Assembly: GCF_900120155.1 (NCBI RefSeq)
Contig: NZ_LT635549.1
Coordinates: 1,830,688 to 1,894,687, forward strand
Reading direction: 5' to 3'
DNA: 64,000 bases
Source of the DNA: Clostridium sp. Marseille-P3244
GTDB lineage: Bacteria > Bacillota > Clostridia > Lachnospirales > Lachnospiraceae
Below are positions 1 through 8,262 of this stretch, piece by piece (within the stretch, counting starts at the first letter, position 1; each line of letters opens with the position of its first letter). Below the pieces are notes generated by a model. That model saw only the letters and a program-made list of their open reading frames with translations, made no database searches and was not told where the DNA came from. The translations under genes were made by a program, and so were the position numbers.

Positions 1-1335
1 GAGTTTGTCAAGACGCCGTTTTACCGGGTCATCAGCACCGTGGAGGCGGCAGGCAGCAGTTTTGAGGGAGAATGGCGGGCCGTGAAGGGCTCAAAATATT
101 TTGAGTCATTTGACCTGTACAAAGAAAACGGATTTAAGGAGAAGAAGAAAGCAGAAGAACTGGTCCGGTATTTGTCAGAAGATCAGCCGATAATGTGTAC
201 GGTGGAGTCTGTAGAGAGGAAGAAGGAAAAAAAGAATCCGCCTCTGCTTTATAACCTGGCGGAGCTTCAGAATGACTGCTCCAGACGGTTTAAGATCAGT
301 CCCGATGAGACACTGCGCATCGTGCAGGATCTCTATGAAAAAAAGCTGGTGACTTATCCAAGAACGGACGCAAGGGTCTTGTCCACGGCGGTGGCGAAAG
401 AGATCAGCCGCAATCTGAACGGGCTTTCCAGATATTCTCCGGCGGCGCCTTATCTGCAGGATATTCTGGGATTCGGCAACCATAAGAACCTGGCAAAGAC
501 CCGGTATGTCAACGATAAGCAGATCACAGACCACTACGCCATCATTCCGACGGGGCAGGGGCTGGGAGCCCTGAATTCCCTGGGAGATGTGTCGCGGAAA
601 GTCTATGACTTGATCACGAGGAGATTTTTGAGTATTTTTTATCCTCCGGCTGTCTATGAGAAGGCGTCCATCGTGACAAAGATAAGAGGAGAGTGCTTCT
701 TCAGCAGTTTTAAGACGCTGGCTGAGGAAGGATATCTTAAAGTAGCCGGGATCCCTCAGGAACAGACGGCCGGGCCGGCGCTTCTGGAGGCTGTCCGGAG
801 TCTGAAGAAAGGCAGTCTGCTCCCGGTCCGGGGCCTGGAGATCAAAGAAGGAGAGACATCGCCTCCGAAACGATATAATTCCGGCTCCATGATCCTGGCA
901 ATGGAAAACGCCGGGCAGCTGATCGAAGACGAAGAACTCAGGGCCCAGATCAAAGGCAGTGGGATCGGAACCAGCGCGACGCGGGCAGAGATCCTGAAGA
1001 AACTGATCCATATCAAATATCTTGCCCTGAATAAAAAGACCCAGATCATTACGCCCACGCTGCAGGGAGAGATGGTCTTTGACGTGGTGGATCATTCCAT
1101 CCGGTCCCTGCTGAACCCAGAACTTACGGCCAGCTGGGAGAAAGGGCTTACCTATGTGGCAGAGGGGAGCATCACGTCCGATGAGTATATGAAGAAGCTG
1201 GATCATTTTATCATCAGCAGGACAGAGGGTGTGAAAGGGCTTAACAATCAGTATCAGCTAAGAGCCTGCTACGACAGGGCAGCAGGTTTTTATAAAAAAG
1301 GCCGGAAAACGGCAGAAAAGGAGACAACCAAATGA
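1..1335 (+). CDS. topB: Type IA DNA topoisomerase (topoisomerase III-like), 5' end missing
   Basis: The reading frame is open from base 1, so this is the C-terminal part (about 444 residues) of a protein that usually has about 700. The active-site motif LVTYPRTDARVLS is present, with the catalytic tyrosine codon at 355-357. Further on comes the topoisomerase IA signature GSGIGTSATRAEILKKL near 960-1010. Type IA enzymes cut one strand through a 5'-phosphotyrosine link and pass or decatenate DNA. The end carries no cysteine zinc fingers, which fits bacterial TopB better than TopA. The stop overlaps the next start (ATGA), so the two genes are translationally coupled. The topB name is a best guess because the N-terminal Toprim domain lies outside the window. 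Confidence 0.9.
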   Translation, partial: EFVKTPFYRVISTVEAAGSSFEGEWRAVKGSKYFESFDLYKENGFKEKKKAEELVRYLSEDQPIMCTVESVERKKEKKNPPLLYNLAELQNDCSRRFKISPDETLRIVQDLYEKKLVTYPRTDARVLSTAVAKEISRNLNGLSRYSPAAPYLQDILGFGNHKNLAKTRYVNDKQITDHYAIIPTGQGLGALNSLGDVSRKVYDLITRRFLSIFYPPAVYEKASIVTKIRGECFFSSFKTLAEEGYLKVAGIPQEQTAGPALLEAVRSLKKGSLLPVRGLEIKEGETSPPKRYNSGSMILAMENAGQLIEDEELRAQIKGSGIGTSATRAEILKKLIHIKYLALNKKTQIITPTLQGEMVFDVVDHSIRSLLNPELTASWEKGLTYVAEGSITSDEYMKKLDHFIISRTEGVKGLNNQYQLRACYDRAAGFYKKGRKTAEKETTK

Positions 1336-2009
1336 AAGCATTGACAGTGAAGGAACTCTATACACTTGATGAGACGATCGCAAAGGATATTTTTGACGGG
1401 GTGACCTATCCATGGGAAGTCCTTCCGAAAATCAGCGCATTTATTGTGGAGCTGGGAAATACTCTGAGCAGTGAAGAATATGAAAAACGGGGAGAAAACG
1501 TGTGGATCGCCAGATCCGCGAAGGTGGCGCCCACCGCATTCATCAACGGACCGGCCATCATCGGAAAGGACGCAGAGGTACGCCACTGCGCGTTTATCCG
1601 GGGAAACGCCATTGTGGGAGAAGGAGCGGTAGTAGGAAATTCTACAGAACTGAAGAATGTGATCCTGTTCAATAAAGTCCAGGTTCCGCACTACAACTAT
1701 GTAGGGGATTCCATTCTCGGATACAAGTCTCATATGGGGGCAGGTTCCATCACTTCCAATGTGAAATCGGACAAGAAGCTGGTGGTAGTAAAAACGCCGG
1801 AAGGCAATATCGAGACAGGAATGAAGAAGTTCGGCGCCATGCTGGGAGATGAAGTGGAAGTCGGCTGTGGCAGCGTGCTCAATCCGGGCACGGTGGTCGG
1901 AAGTCACAGCAATATCTATCCTCTGTCGTCCGTGCGGGGATTCGTGCCGGGTAACAGTATCTACAAAAAGCAGGGCGAGGTTGTTGAAAAAAGAGCTGAG
2001 GAGAGATAA
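1332..2009 (+). CDS. Left-handed beta-helix (hexapeptide repeat) protein, sugar-nucleotide transferase-like
   Basis: A 225-residue protein dominated by hexapeptide repeats ([IV]-G-x(4) type) between about residues 55 and 190, for example PAIIGKDAEVRHCAFIRGNA and GDEVEVGCGSVLNPGTVVG. These build a left-handed beta-helix as in the C-terminal half of GlmU-like and UDP-N-acetylglucosamine pyrophosphorylase-related proteins. There is no N-terminal nucleotidyltransferase domain (no GxGTRM loop), so only the acyltransferase-type or scaffold half is present. It starts inside the stop of the topoisomerase gene and ends in a TAATG overlap with the next gene. Substrate unknown. Confidence 0.85.
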   Translation: MKALTVKELYTLDETIAKDIFDGVTYPWEVLPKISAFIVELGNTLSSEEYEKRGENVWIARSAKVAPTAFINGPAIIGKDAEVRHCAFIRGNAIVGEGAVVGNSTELKNVILFNKVQVPHYNYVGDSILGYKSHMGAGSITSNVKSDKKLVVVKTPEGNIETGMKKFGAMLGDEVEVGCGSVLNPGTVVGSHSNIYPLSSVRGFVPGNSIYKKQGEVVEKRAEER

Positions 2010-2872
2010 TGAAAAAGATTGGATTTATCGGGGTTGGCATTATGGGAAAGTCCATGGTACGCAATCTCATGAAAGCAGGATATGAACTCCATATTTATGC
2101 CCGGACAAAGGAAAAAGCAGAAGATGTGATCCGGGAGGGCGCTGTATTTCATGAAAAGATCAGTGAATGTGTCAGTGGATGCGGCGCGGTCATCACGATC
2201 GTAGGTTTCCCGAAGGACGTGGAGGAAGTGTACTTTGACAAAGGAAATATACTGGACAGCGCAGAACCGGGTGCCTATCTGATCGACATGACGACCAGCA
2301 GCCCGAGGCTTGCGGAACAGATATATGAGGAGGGAAAGAAGCGCAGCTTCCATGTCCTTGACGCTCCGGTCACGGGAGGGGATAAAGGAGCCAGGGAAGG
2401 AACGCTGTCCATTCTCGTGGGAGGCGACCGACAGGATTATGAAGCCTGCCGGGAACTTTTTGAGGCCATGGGCACAAATATCAATTATGAGGGCAAAGCC
2501 GGCTGCGGCCAGCACTGCAAACTGGCGAATCAGATCATGATAGCCGGCGCCCTTTCAGGAGTCTGTGAAGGTCTGGCCTATGCCAGAGAGAAAGGGCTTG
2601 ACCTGGACGTATTTTTCCGGTCTGTCTCGACAGGCGCGGCGGGAAGCAGACAGTTTGACACTTTTGGCCCCAGGATCATAGCAGGCGATTATGAACCCGG
2701 GTTCTTTATGAAACATTTTATCAAGGATATGAAGCTGGCGGTTCGGGAGTCTGAGGAGAGCGGATTGGATCTGTGTATTCTGAGGCGGGTACTGGACAAT
2801 TATGAAAAGCTGGAGAAAGACGGATATGGTGAGAACGGTACACAGGCGCTTATGAAATGGTATCAGTCTTAA
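2009..2872 (+). CDS. NAD(P)-dependent beta-hydroxyacid dehydrogenase (GarR/MmsB family)
   Basis: A 287-residue oxidoreductase with the N-terminal dinucleotide-binding motif IGFIGVGIMGKSM (Rossmann GxGxxG). It also has the family substrate motif FHVLDAPVTGGDKGA (DAPVSGG type) and GKAGCGQHCKLANQI, which holds the catalytic lysine. The family reduces or oxidises small 3-hydroxyacids such as tartronate semialdehyde and 3-hydroxyisobutyrate. Its start overlaps the preceding stop by one base, so it is the last gene of a three-gene unit closed by the hairpin at 2901-2950. The exact substrate cannot be read from sequence. Confidence 0.88.
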   Translation: MKKIGFIGVGIMGKSMVRNLMKAGYELHIYARTKEKAEDVIREGAVFHEKISECVSGCGAVITIVGFPKDVEEVYFDKGNILDSAEPGAYLIDMTTSSPRLAEQIYEEGKKRSFHVLDAPVTGGDKGAREGTLSILVGGDRQDYEACRELFEAMGTNINYEGKAGCGQHCKLANQIMIAGALSGVCEGLAYAREKGLDLDVFFRSVSTGAAGSRQFDTFGPRIIAGDYEPGFFMKHFIKDMKLAVRESEESGLDLCILRRVLDNYEKLEKDGYGENGTQALMKWYQS

Positions 2873-2883
2873 CAAAAATATTC

Positions 2884-2912
2884 TTGACAAATAAACAGAG
2901 GTTCCGTATCAT
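2884..2912 (+). promoter_or_regulatory. Sigma-A promoter for the ABC exporter
   Basis: TTGACA at 2884-2889, a 17-base spacer, and TATCAT at 2907-2912. The -10 box lies inside the left arm of the palindrome at 2901-2950, so the start point would fall in the loop of that hairpin. Inferred from consensus only. Confidence 0.6.
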
Positions 2913-2950
2913 TGTATTAAATTAATAGTACAATGATGCGGAGCTTTTTT
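2901..2950 (+). terminator. Rho-independent terminator overlapping a promoter
   Basis: The arms CCGTATCATTGTA (2904-2916) and TACAATGATGCGG (2929-2941) pair over 13 bases with one G-U pair, and are extended by GTT/AGC. Six T residues follow (2945-2950). It would terminate transcripts from the dehydrogenase gene, while transcripts starting at the embedded promoter contain only the right arm and escape. Confidence 0.8.
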
Positions 2951-2978
2951 AATCGGATGACCGCAGACAGGAGGCAGT

Positions 2979-3677
2979 ATGTTAGAAATACAGGGACTGA
3001 GTAAATCATATGGGAAAAATCTGGCGGTGGACAACGTCAGCTTCACCGTGCCGGACGGGCAGACAGGGATCCTGCTGGGACCAAACGGAGCAGGAAAATC
3101 AACGATCATAAAGAGCATCGCGGGCCTGCTGCGATATAAAGGAGTGATCCGTATTCAGGGAACTCCGGCAAGGAATATCGAGGCCAAGAGAGTGTTTGCA
3201 TATGTGCCGGAGATCCCGAATATGTTTGACGCTCTGACTGTAAGGGAGCATGTGGAATATATCCGGATGGCATATAGCAGTGATATCACAGATGAAGAAG
3301 TGAATGAGATCCTGAAGGCTTATGAAATGGACGACAAACAGGACAAGCTTGGGAACGAACTGTCTAAGGGAATGATGCAGAAAGTCAGCATCTGCTGCGC
3401 ACTGGCAGTGAAACCTCAAGTTATTCTACTGGATGAACCTATGGTAGGTCTGGATCCCGCTGCCATCAAAACGCTGAAAGAGACTGTACTCAGGCTGCGT
3501 GACGGTGGAGTGACAGTACTTATAAGTACACATATGCTGGAGATGGTGGAGGATCTGTGGGATGTGATGTTTGTGATGGAGAAGGGCCACATCGTGGGTT
3601 CCTATACCAAGAAAGACGCAGAAGGAAAAGATCTGGATGAATTATTCTTTGAGATGACAGGCGGTGAAAAGAAATGA
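2979..3677 (+). CDS. ABC transporter ATP-binding protein
   Basis: A 232-residue ATPase with Walker A LGPNGAGKST (about residues 34-43), a signature region LGNELSKGMMQK in place of LSGGQ, Walker B VILLDEPMVGLD and an H-loop STHMLEM. It powers the membrane protein encoded next, whose start overlaps its stop by four bases. This arrangement (one ATPase plus one large permease, no binding protein) is that of an exporter or drug/peptide transporter. The substrate is unknown. Confidence 0.92.
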   Translation: MLEIQGLSKSYGKNLAVDNVSFTVPDGQTGILLGPNGAGKSTIIKSIAGLLRYKGVIRIQGTPARNIEAKRVFAYVPEIPNMFDALTVREHVEYIRMAYSSDITDEEVNEILKAYEMDDKQDKLGNELSKGMMQKVSICCALAVKPQVILLDEPMVGLDPAAIKTLKETVLRLRDGGVTVLISTHMLEMVEDLWDVMFVMEKGHIVGSYTKKDAEGKDLDELFFEMTGGEKK

Positions 3678-5251
3678 AGGCACTGATCTATCTGACAAAA
3701 CGCAGTTTTATCAATAATATGAAAAAGGCGGTGCATAAGCCTTCTACTCTGATCGCGCTGATTTTCGGAATCGCCTACGGTATCTTTATCATTGTAGCTT
3801 TGGGCAGCCTGGCGGCTACTCTGCGGATGGGTTCCGTGAATGGACTGGTCATTATTATGACGATTTGGACGATTTATATTACCCTTGCGAATTTCATGTC
3901 CTATTCTTCCAGAAAAGGAATTTTATTCCGTCCGGCGCACGCACATTTTGTGTTCACTGCGCCTGTCAGTCCGAAGCTGGTGCTGCTCAACGGAGCATGG
4001 ATGAATTATATTCTTTCGGTTATTATTTGGATAGTTCTATCCATTGGAGGCCTGACCATTTTCCAGGTTCCTGTGTGGAAAGTAGCCCTTTTCTTTCTGG
4101 CCGGCTGTGTGCTGGAAACAGCTCTGGAAGTCTCAGTTATGGTCTTCCTGTATACCAATGACCGGCTTCCCCGGAAACTGATGAAGGGGATCCGGATGGG
4201 AATCAAAGTATTCCTGATCGCGTTCACAGCTCTGATCCTGTTTTATTTCAGAAAGAATGGTTTATCTGTAGAGTCGGCAACGGCATTTATTGACTGGCCG
4301 GTCCTCCAGATGATCCCGGTGCTGGGATGGCAGATCGCGGTCTACCGGCTGATCCTGCTGGGACCCACCACTCTGAATATGATCTGCTCTGTGATGTATC
4401 TTATTGCGGTGACGGTGTCTGTGACAGTGGCGTACCGCATGGACTGCGACGGAGGCTATTATGAGGAAGCGGCGAAATTCGCGGATGATTACGCGGAGAT
4501 GAAGAAACAGAAGCAGAGCGGAGATATGGATACCGGCCTGGGAGGAAAGAAAAGAAAATTCCGACGGGTGAAAGACCGGATCACGTCCAGGGGCGCGAAA
4601 GCAATCTTTTACAGACAGCTGCTGGAATATAAAAAAGAAAAATTTTTTATTTTTACAAAGGTAACGCTGATCTCGGTGTTCGTAGCGGCCATCTTTTCCT
4701 ACGGACTCAGCGACAGCGTGTCAGAGTCCGGCTCTGGTGAGCTGTTCCTTCTGGGGGTCGTGGCATATGTTTCGCTTGTGATGAGCGGATATCTCGGGAA
4801 ATGGGAAAATGAGCTGAAAAATCCATACCTTTTTTTGATCCCTGACAGCCCTCTTAAAAAAATGTGGTACGCGACGCTGATGGAGCATATAAAGGCGCTG
4901 GCGGACGGAGCGATCATCTGTATCCCGATCGGCATATTCTGGCATATAAGCCCCTTGGACGTCATATATTGTATCCTGATCTACACGGTGATCCAGGCTG
5001 ACCGTCTCTACACAAAGGTTATCACTACTTGCCTTGTGGGAGAAATATTTGGAAAGACGGGGCAGAATGTTATCCGGATGTTTATCCAGATGGCACTTCT
5101 GGGACTGGGCGCAGTTGTGGCGGTCGGTATCGGAATATTTGTAAATGTGGATTTCATCTTTCCAATTGTGCTGATTTATAGTATCATGATAACGGTAGCA
5201 ATGGGATTTCTGGCGTCTTTGCGGTTCGAGACAATGGAACAGATGGTCTGA
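3674..5251 (+). CDS. ABC exporter membrane protein
   Basis: A 525-residue polytopic protein with two hydrophobic blocks (roughly residues 20-260 and 325-515, each with several membrane spans). They are separated by a charged cytoplasmic stretch, EMKKQKQSGDMDTGLGGKK and following. It resembles the putative ABC exporter family of Firmicutes (large permeases paired with a single ATPase). It overlaps the ATPase gene by four bases, which supports one complex in the cytoplasmic membrane. No substrate can be assigned. Confidence 0.8.
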   Translation: MKALIYLTKRSFINNMKKAVHKPSTLIALIFGIAYGIFIIVALGSLAATLRMGSVNGLVIIMTIWTIYITLANFMSYSSRKGILFRPAHAHFVFTAPVSPKLVLLNGAWMNYILSVIIWIVLSIGGLTIFQVPVWKVALFFLAGCVLETALEVSVMVFLYTNDRLPRKLMKGIRMGIKVFLIAFTALILFYFRKNGLSVESATAFIDWPVLQMIPVLGWQIAVYRLILLGPTTLNMICSVMYLIAVTVSVTVAYRMDCDGGYYEEAAKFADDYAEMKKQKQSGDMDTGLGGKKRKFRRVKDRITSRGAKAIFYRQLLEYKKEKFFIFTKVTLISVFVAAIFSYGLSDSVSESGSGELFLLGVVAYVSLVMSGYLGKWENELKNPYLFLIPDSPLKKMWYATLMEHIKALADGAIICIPIGIFWHISPLDVIYCILIYTVIQADRLYTKVITTCLVGEIFGKTGQNVIRMFIQMALLGLGAVVAVGIGIFVNVDFIFPIVLIYSIMITVAMGFLASLRFETMEQMV

Positions 5252-5333
5252 CCGGAAGCCGGAAGACTGTGCGCCGTATAACATGGAGCAGGAGAACAAG
5301 GTGTGATCTGCAGAAAGGATGGGAGGTCGTTAT

Positions 5334-5810
5334 ATGTTGGATGACAATTATGTTTCTATGGAGATTGGAAAGACGAAACACATTGCGCTGGTAGCCCATG
5401 ACGGCAAAAAGAAAGAGCTGGTGGACTGGTGTGACAGGAACAAAGAAATCTTAAAGTGTCATTTCCTGTGTGGGACAGGAACGACATCCCGGCTTATCGC
5501 GGAACGAACAGGGCTTCCTGTAAAGGGATACTGCAGCGGCCCTCTGGGCGGAGATCAGCAGATCGGAGCCAAGATCGTGGAAGGACAGATTGATTTTATG
5601 ATCTTCCTCTGGGATCCGCTGGAGGCTCAGCCTCATGATCCGGATGTAAAAGCGCTTCTGAGGATTGCGGTCGTCTATGATATCCCTATTGCCAATAATC
5701 TGGCAACAGCGGATTTTATGCTGAATTCAAAATATATGACCGAGTCCTACAACAGGAAGATCGAGAATTTTGACAAGACGATCCGGGAGCGGGTTGAAAA
5801 AATGCGCTGA
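5334..5810 (+). CDS. mgsA: Methylglyoxal synthase
   Basis: Converts dihydroxyacetone phosphate to methylglyoxal and phosphate, a bypass that relieves sugar-phosphate overload. The family hallmarks are present: KHIALVAHDGKKKELVDW, the phosphate-binding GTGTT segment, GPLGGDQQIGA with the catalytic aspartate, and AQPHDPDVKALLR with the conserved histidine. The start at 5334 (MLDDNYVSM) is chosen because GGGAGGT at 5321-5327 sits about 6 bases upstream. An in-frame ATG at 5319 lies on top of that ribosome binding site and is rejected. The protein is 158 residues, a little longer at the N-terminus than the E. coli enzyme. Confidence 0.95.
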   Translation: MLDDNYVSMEIGKTKHIALVAHDGKKKELVDWCDRNKEILKCHFLCGTGTTSRLIAERTGLPVKGYCSGPLGGDQQIGAKIVEGQIDFMIFLWDPLEAQPHDPDVKALLRIAVVYDIPIANNLATADFMLNSKYMTESYNRKIENFDKTIRERVEKMR

Positions 5811-5858
5811 CTTCGGGAAAGAGCAGATCAAAATATTTGAAATTATATTGTAAAAAGC

Positions 5859-5888
5859 TTGACACGGGCATAATGCCCGTGTTATTCT
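5859..5888 (+). promoter_or_regulatory. Promoter with a perfect 21-base palindrome in its spacer
   Basis: TTGACA at 5859-5864, then an 18-base spacer and TATTCT at 5883-5888. Positions 5862-5882 form a perfect inverted repeat with arms ACACGGGCAT and ATGCCCGTGT around a single central A. A repressor dimer bound here would block both promoter boxes. The target gene is the symporter at 6024. The regulator is not encoded next to it and its family is not recognised. Confidence 0.75.
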
Positions 5889-5907
5889 ATACGCGTTAAC
5901 TTTAATG

Positions 5908-5930
5908 CTTTAAAGCGCAACGCTTTAAAG
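5908..5930 (+). promoter_or_regulatory. Second inverted repeat, probably in the 5' untranslated region
   Basis: Arms CTTTAAAGCG (5908-5917) and CGCTTTAAAG (5921-5930) are perfect complements around CAA. Each arm carries the self-complementary word CTTTAAAG. It lies just after the predicted start point, so it could act as a second operator or as a 5'-end RNA hairpin. Confidence 0.65.
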
Positions 5931-6023
5931 TGAATTAGTAAAACGTGTCTCCCGATAAATACCGGTATAGTTGGAAAGAGACAGATAGCAGCAAAAAATA
6001 AGAGGAAAGCAGAGGAAGGAAAA

Positions 6024-7553
6024 ATGGAGATTAAACTGGTGATGCTTATAATTTTCTTCGCGGTTATGGTGGGAGTAGGAATCTATGCCAGACGCCATGC
6101 CACAAGCGTAGACGGGTTTGTGCTGGGAGGAAGGGCTGTGGGTCCCTGGCTGACTGCGTTCGCGTATGGAACCTCTTATTTTTCTGCGGTTGTATTTGTC
6201 GGGTACGCCGGACAGTTTGGCTGGAAGTACGGAATTGCCAGTACGTGGATCGGCATCGGGAACGCAGTTATCGGAAGTCTTCTGGCGTGGGTGGTGCTGG
6301 GGCGCAGAACAAAGGTAATGACCCAGCATCTCGGCTCCAAGACAATGCCTGACTTTTTCGGACAGCGATATGACAGCAAGGCTCTTAAGATCGCGGCCTC
6401 AGTGATCGTATTTGTCTTTCTGATTCCCTATACGGCATCTGTGTACAACGGTCTGTCCAGGCTGTTCGAAATGGCCTTCAATATTCCCTACACATGGTGT
6501 GTGATTGGAATGGCAGTGTTTACTGCCATATATGTGATCCTGGGCGGTTATATGGCAACGGCCATCAATGATTTCATACAGGGGATCATTATGCTGATCG
6601 GGATTGTGGCGGTGATTGCGGCGGTCCTGAGCGGGCAGGGAGGCTTTATGAGCGCGGTTTCTGAAATGGCAAAGATCCCCAGCGATGTGGCCGTGACGCA
6701 GGGACAGCCGGGGGCATTTACCTCCTTTTTCGGGCCGGACCCTCTGAACCTTCTGGGTGTAGTAGTGCTGACATCTCTCGGCACCTGGGGACTTCCGCAG
6801 ATGATCGGAAAATTCTATGCCATCAAAGATGAGAAGTCCATCAATACAGGAACAGTGATCTCCACGGTATTTGCCATTGTGGTCTCCGGCGGATGCTATT
6901 TCCTGGGAGGATTTGGAAGGCTTTTTGACAGTCCGGCGCTTTATGATGAAGTGACAGGGGCCGTGATCTATGACAATATCATTCCATATATGCTGTCGTC
7001 CCTTCCGGATATCCTGATAGGGATTGTGGTCGTTCTGGTGCTGTCCGCGTCCATGTCCACCCTGTCATCGCTGGTGCTGACATCAAGTTCCACCATGACA
7101 CTGGACCTGTTAAAAGATAATGTGATGAAAAATATGAGCGAAAAGAAACAGATTATAACCATGCAGGCACTGATCGTATTCTTTATCGTCGTATCTGTTG
7201 TGATCGCGCTGGATCCGCCTACTTTTATCGCCCAGCTGATGGGAATCTCCTGGGGCGCTCTGGCCGGGGCATTCCTGGCGCCTTTCCTCTATGGTCTGTA
7301 CTGGCAGGGAGTTACCCGCGCAGGAGTGTGGGCCGGATTTGTCACAGGGGTCGGTCTCACAGTATCCAACATGTTCCTTGGATATATCGAATCCCCTATT
7401 AACGCGGGGGCAGTGGCGATGGCAGCGGGACTGATCGTGGTGCCCGTGATCAGCCTGATCACGCCGAAACTGGAGAAAGACAAAGTGGGAGAGATATTCA
7501 CCTGCTATGAAGAAAAAGTGACCATCACGAAAAAAAGATCTCTTCAGGAATAA
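6024..7553 (+). CDS. Sodium:solute symporter (SSS family)
   Basis: A 509-residue protein with about 13 hydrophobic spans. It has the family features SVDGFVLGGRAVGPWLTAFAYGTSYFSA near residues 29-56 (the SSS family GxR and S-rich sodium-site region) and a later LSASMSTLSSLVLTSSS segment typical of the second sodium site. SSS carriers bring in amino acids, sugars, short-chain acids or vitamins with sodium. It stands alone behind the palindromic promoter at 5859-5888, so it is probably controlled by a small-molecule-responsive repressor. Substrate not assignable. The stop codon coincides with the left edge of the hairpin element that follows. Confidence 0.9.
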   Translation: MEIKLVMLIIFFAVMVGVGIYARRHATSVDGFVLGGRAVGPWLTAFAYGTSYFSAVVFVGYAGQFGWKYGIASTWIGIGNAVIGSLLAWVVLGRRTKVMTQHLGSKTMPDFFGQRYDSKALKIAASVIVFVFLIPYTASVYNGLSRLFEMAFNIPYTWCVIGMAVFTAIYVILGGYMATAINDFIQGIIMLIGIVAVIAAVLSGQGGFMSAVSEMAKIPSDVAVTQGQPGAFTSFFGPDPLNLLGVVVLTSLGTWGLPQMIGKFYAIKDEKSINTGTVISTVFAIVVSGGCYFLGGFGRLFDSPALYDEVTGAVIYDNIIPYMLSSLPDILIGIVVVLVLSASMSTLSSLVLTSSSTMTLDLLKDNVMKNMSEKKQIITMQALIVFFIVVSVVIALDPPTFIAQLMGISWGALAGAFLAPFLYGLYWQGVTRAGVWAGFVTGVGLTVSNMFLGYIESPINAGAVAMAAGLIVVPVISLITPKLEKDKVGEIFTCYEEKVTITKKRSLQE

Positions 7554-7945
7554 ATCTGAGATTGTTGAGGGGTGGATGTGGACGCCGGGGAGGATGGATT
7601 AAGCTCAGGGAAATAGAAAAAGCTGGCATCGAAAGACGTATTCTGCGGCGGCAGATGGATGCCCCCGCCTCCGTTCCGGAATCCGGGAAAACATAAAGGG
7701 ACTTAGAACCCGCCTAAATACAAAGCAATCCGATGAGCAACTCGCGTTCGCTCAGACAATCTCATCGGATTGCTTAACGGCGGAGCCTAAGTTCCTTAAG
7801 TTTTTCCATCGGATTCCTCCAAAGTCGCCGGTCCACCCATCTGCCGCCGCAGAAAGGTTCTTCCAACCCGTACTCTTTTCATTCCCTGCACTTCGTCCAT
7901 TCCTTCCGGCGTCATGATTCATCCCCCGTCAATCTCGCGATTATA
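7551..7945. repeat. MITE-like long-hairpin element A
   Basis: This 395-base stretch has no gene and folds end to end as one imperfect palindrome. The left end TAAATCTGAGATTGTTGAGG matches the complement of the right end (TAATCGCGAGATTGACGGGG). Perfect internal arms are TTCTGCGGCGGCAGATGG (7641-7658) with 7837-7854, and GCAATCCGATGAG (7725-7737) with 7761-7773. GGACTTAGAACCCGCC pairs loosely with 7779-7795. The related terminal repeats, the absence of an open frame and the position right after a stop codon suggest a non-autonomous mobile element. A structured RNA or very strong terminator is also possible. Confidence 0.65.
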
Positions 7946-8010
7946 AAGTAAGACGAAAGCGGAATGCTATTGGAGAAAAAGACATTAACGTTCCACTTTT
8001 ACAATCACTT

Positions 8011-8222
8011 CTAAATAGCGAGATTGCTGAGGGGAGAGGATAGGAAGCCGGGAAAGGAAGAGGTGTCCATCGAGGGCCGTGCAGCAACGCAGGCATTTGG
8101 GGCGCGTCCTTTGCGCCCTTATGTGCCGCTGCGTTGCAGCCCCGAGCGAAAGCGTGCCCGAGATGGATATCCTTTTCCTGGACTCGGCGGCCACATCCCC
8201 CTCAACAAACTCAGATTTATAA
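8011..8222. repeat. MITE-like hairpin element B, related to element A
   Basis: A 212-base imperfect palindrome whose ends share the terminal sequence of element A. The left end reads TAAATAGCGAGATTGCTGAG, and the complement of the right end reads TAAATCTGAGTTTGTTGAGG. Inner arms GCAGCAACGCAGGCA (8081-8095) and TGCCGCTGCGTTGC (8124-8137) pair, with a GGGCGCG/TGCGCCC tip near 8100-8117. Its right end stops five bases before the -35 box of the thrS T-box promoter. Small open frames inside it are judged spurious. Confidence 0.65.
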
Positions 8223-8226
8223 TGTC

Positions 8227-8255
8227 TTGACACACTCTTGCTCATGAGTTAGAAT
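8227..8255 (+). promoter_or_regulatory. Promoter of the thrS T-box leader
   Basis: TTGACA at 8227-8232, a 17-base spacer and TAGAAT at 8250-8255. It lies directly after hairpin element B and drives the 400-base leader of thrS. Confidence 0.8.
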
Positions 8256-8262
8256 AACTGGT

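Noticed and set aside
7551-7945. Group II intron or other catalytic RNA
   Set aside because: Far too short, with no domain V-like hairpin or reverse-transcriptase gene; a single long palindrome explains it.
8024-8245. Open frames on both strands inside hairpin element B
   Set aside because: They lie within a palindrome, have no ribosome binding site and encode low-complexity Arg/Pro-rich text; the symmetry explains the open frames on both strands.
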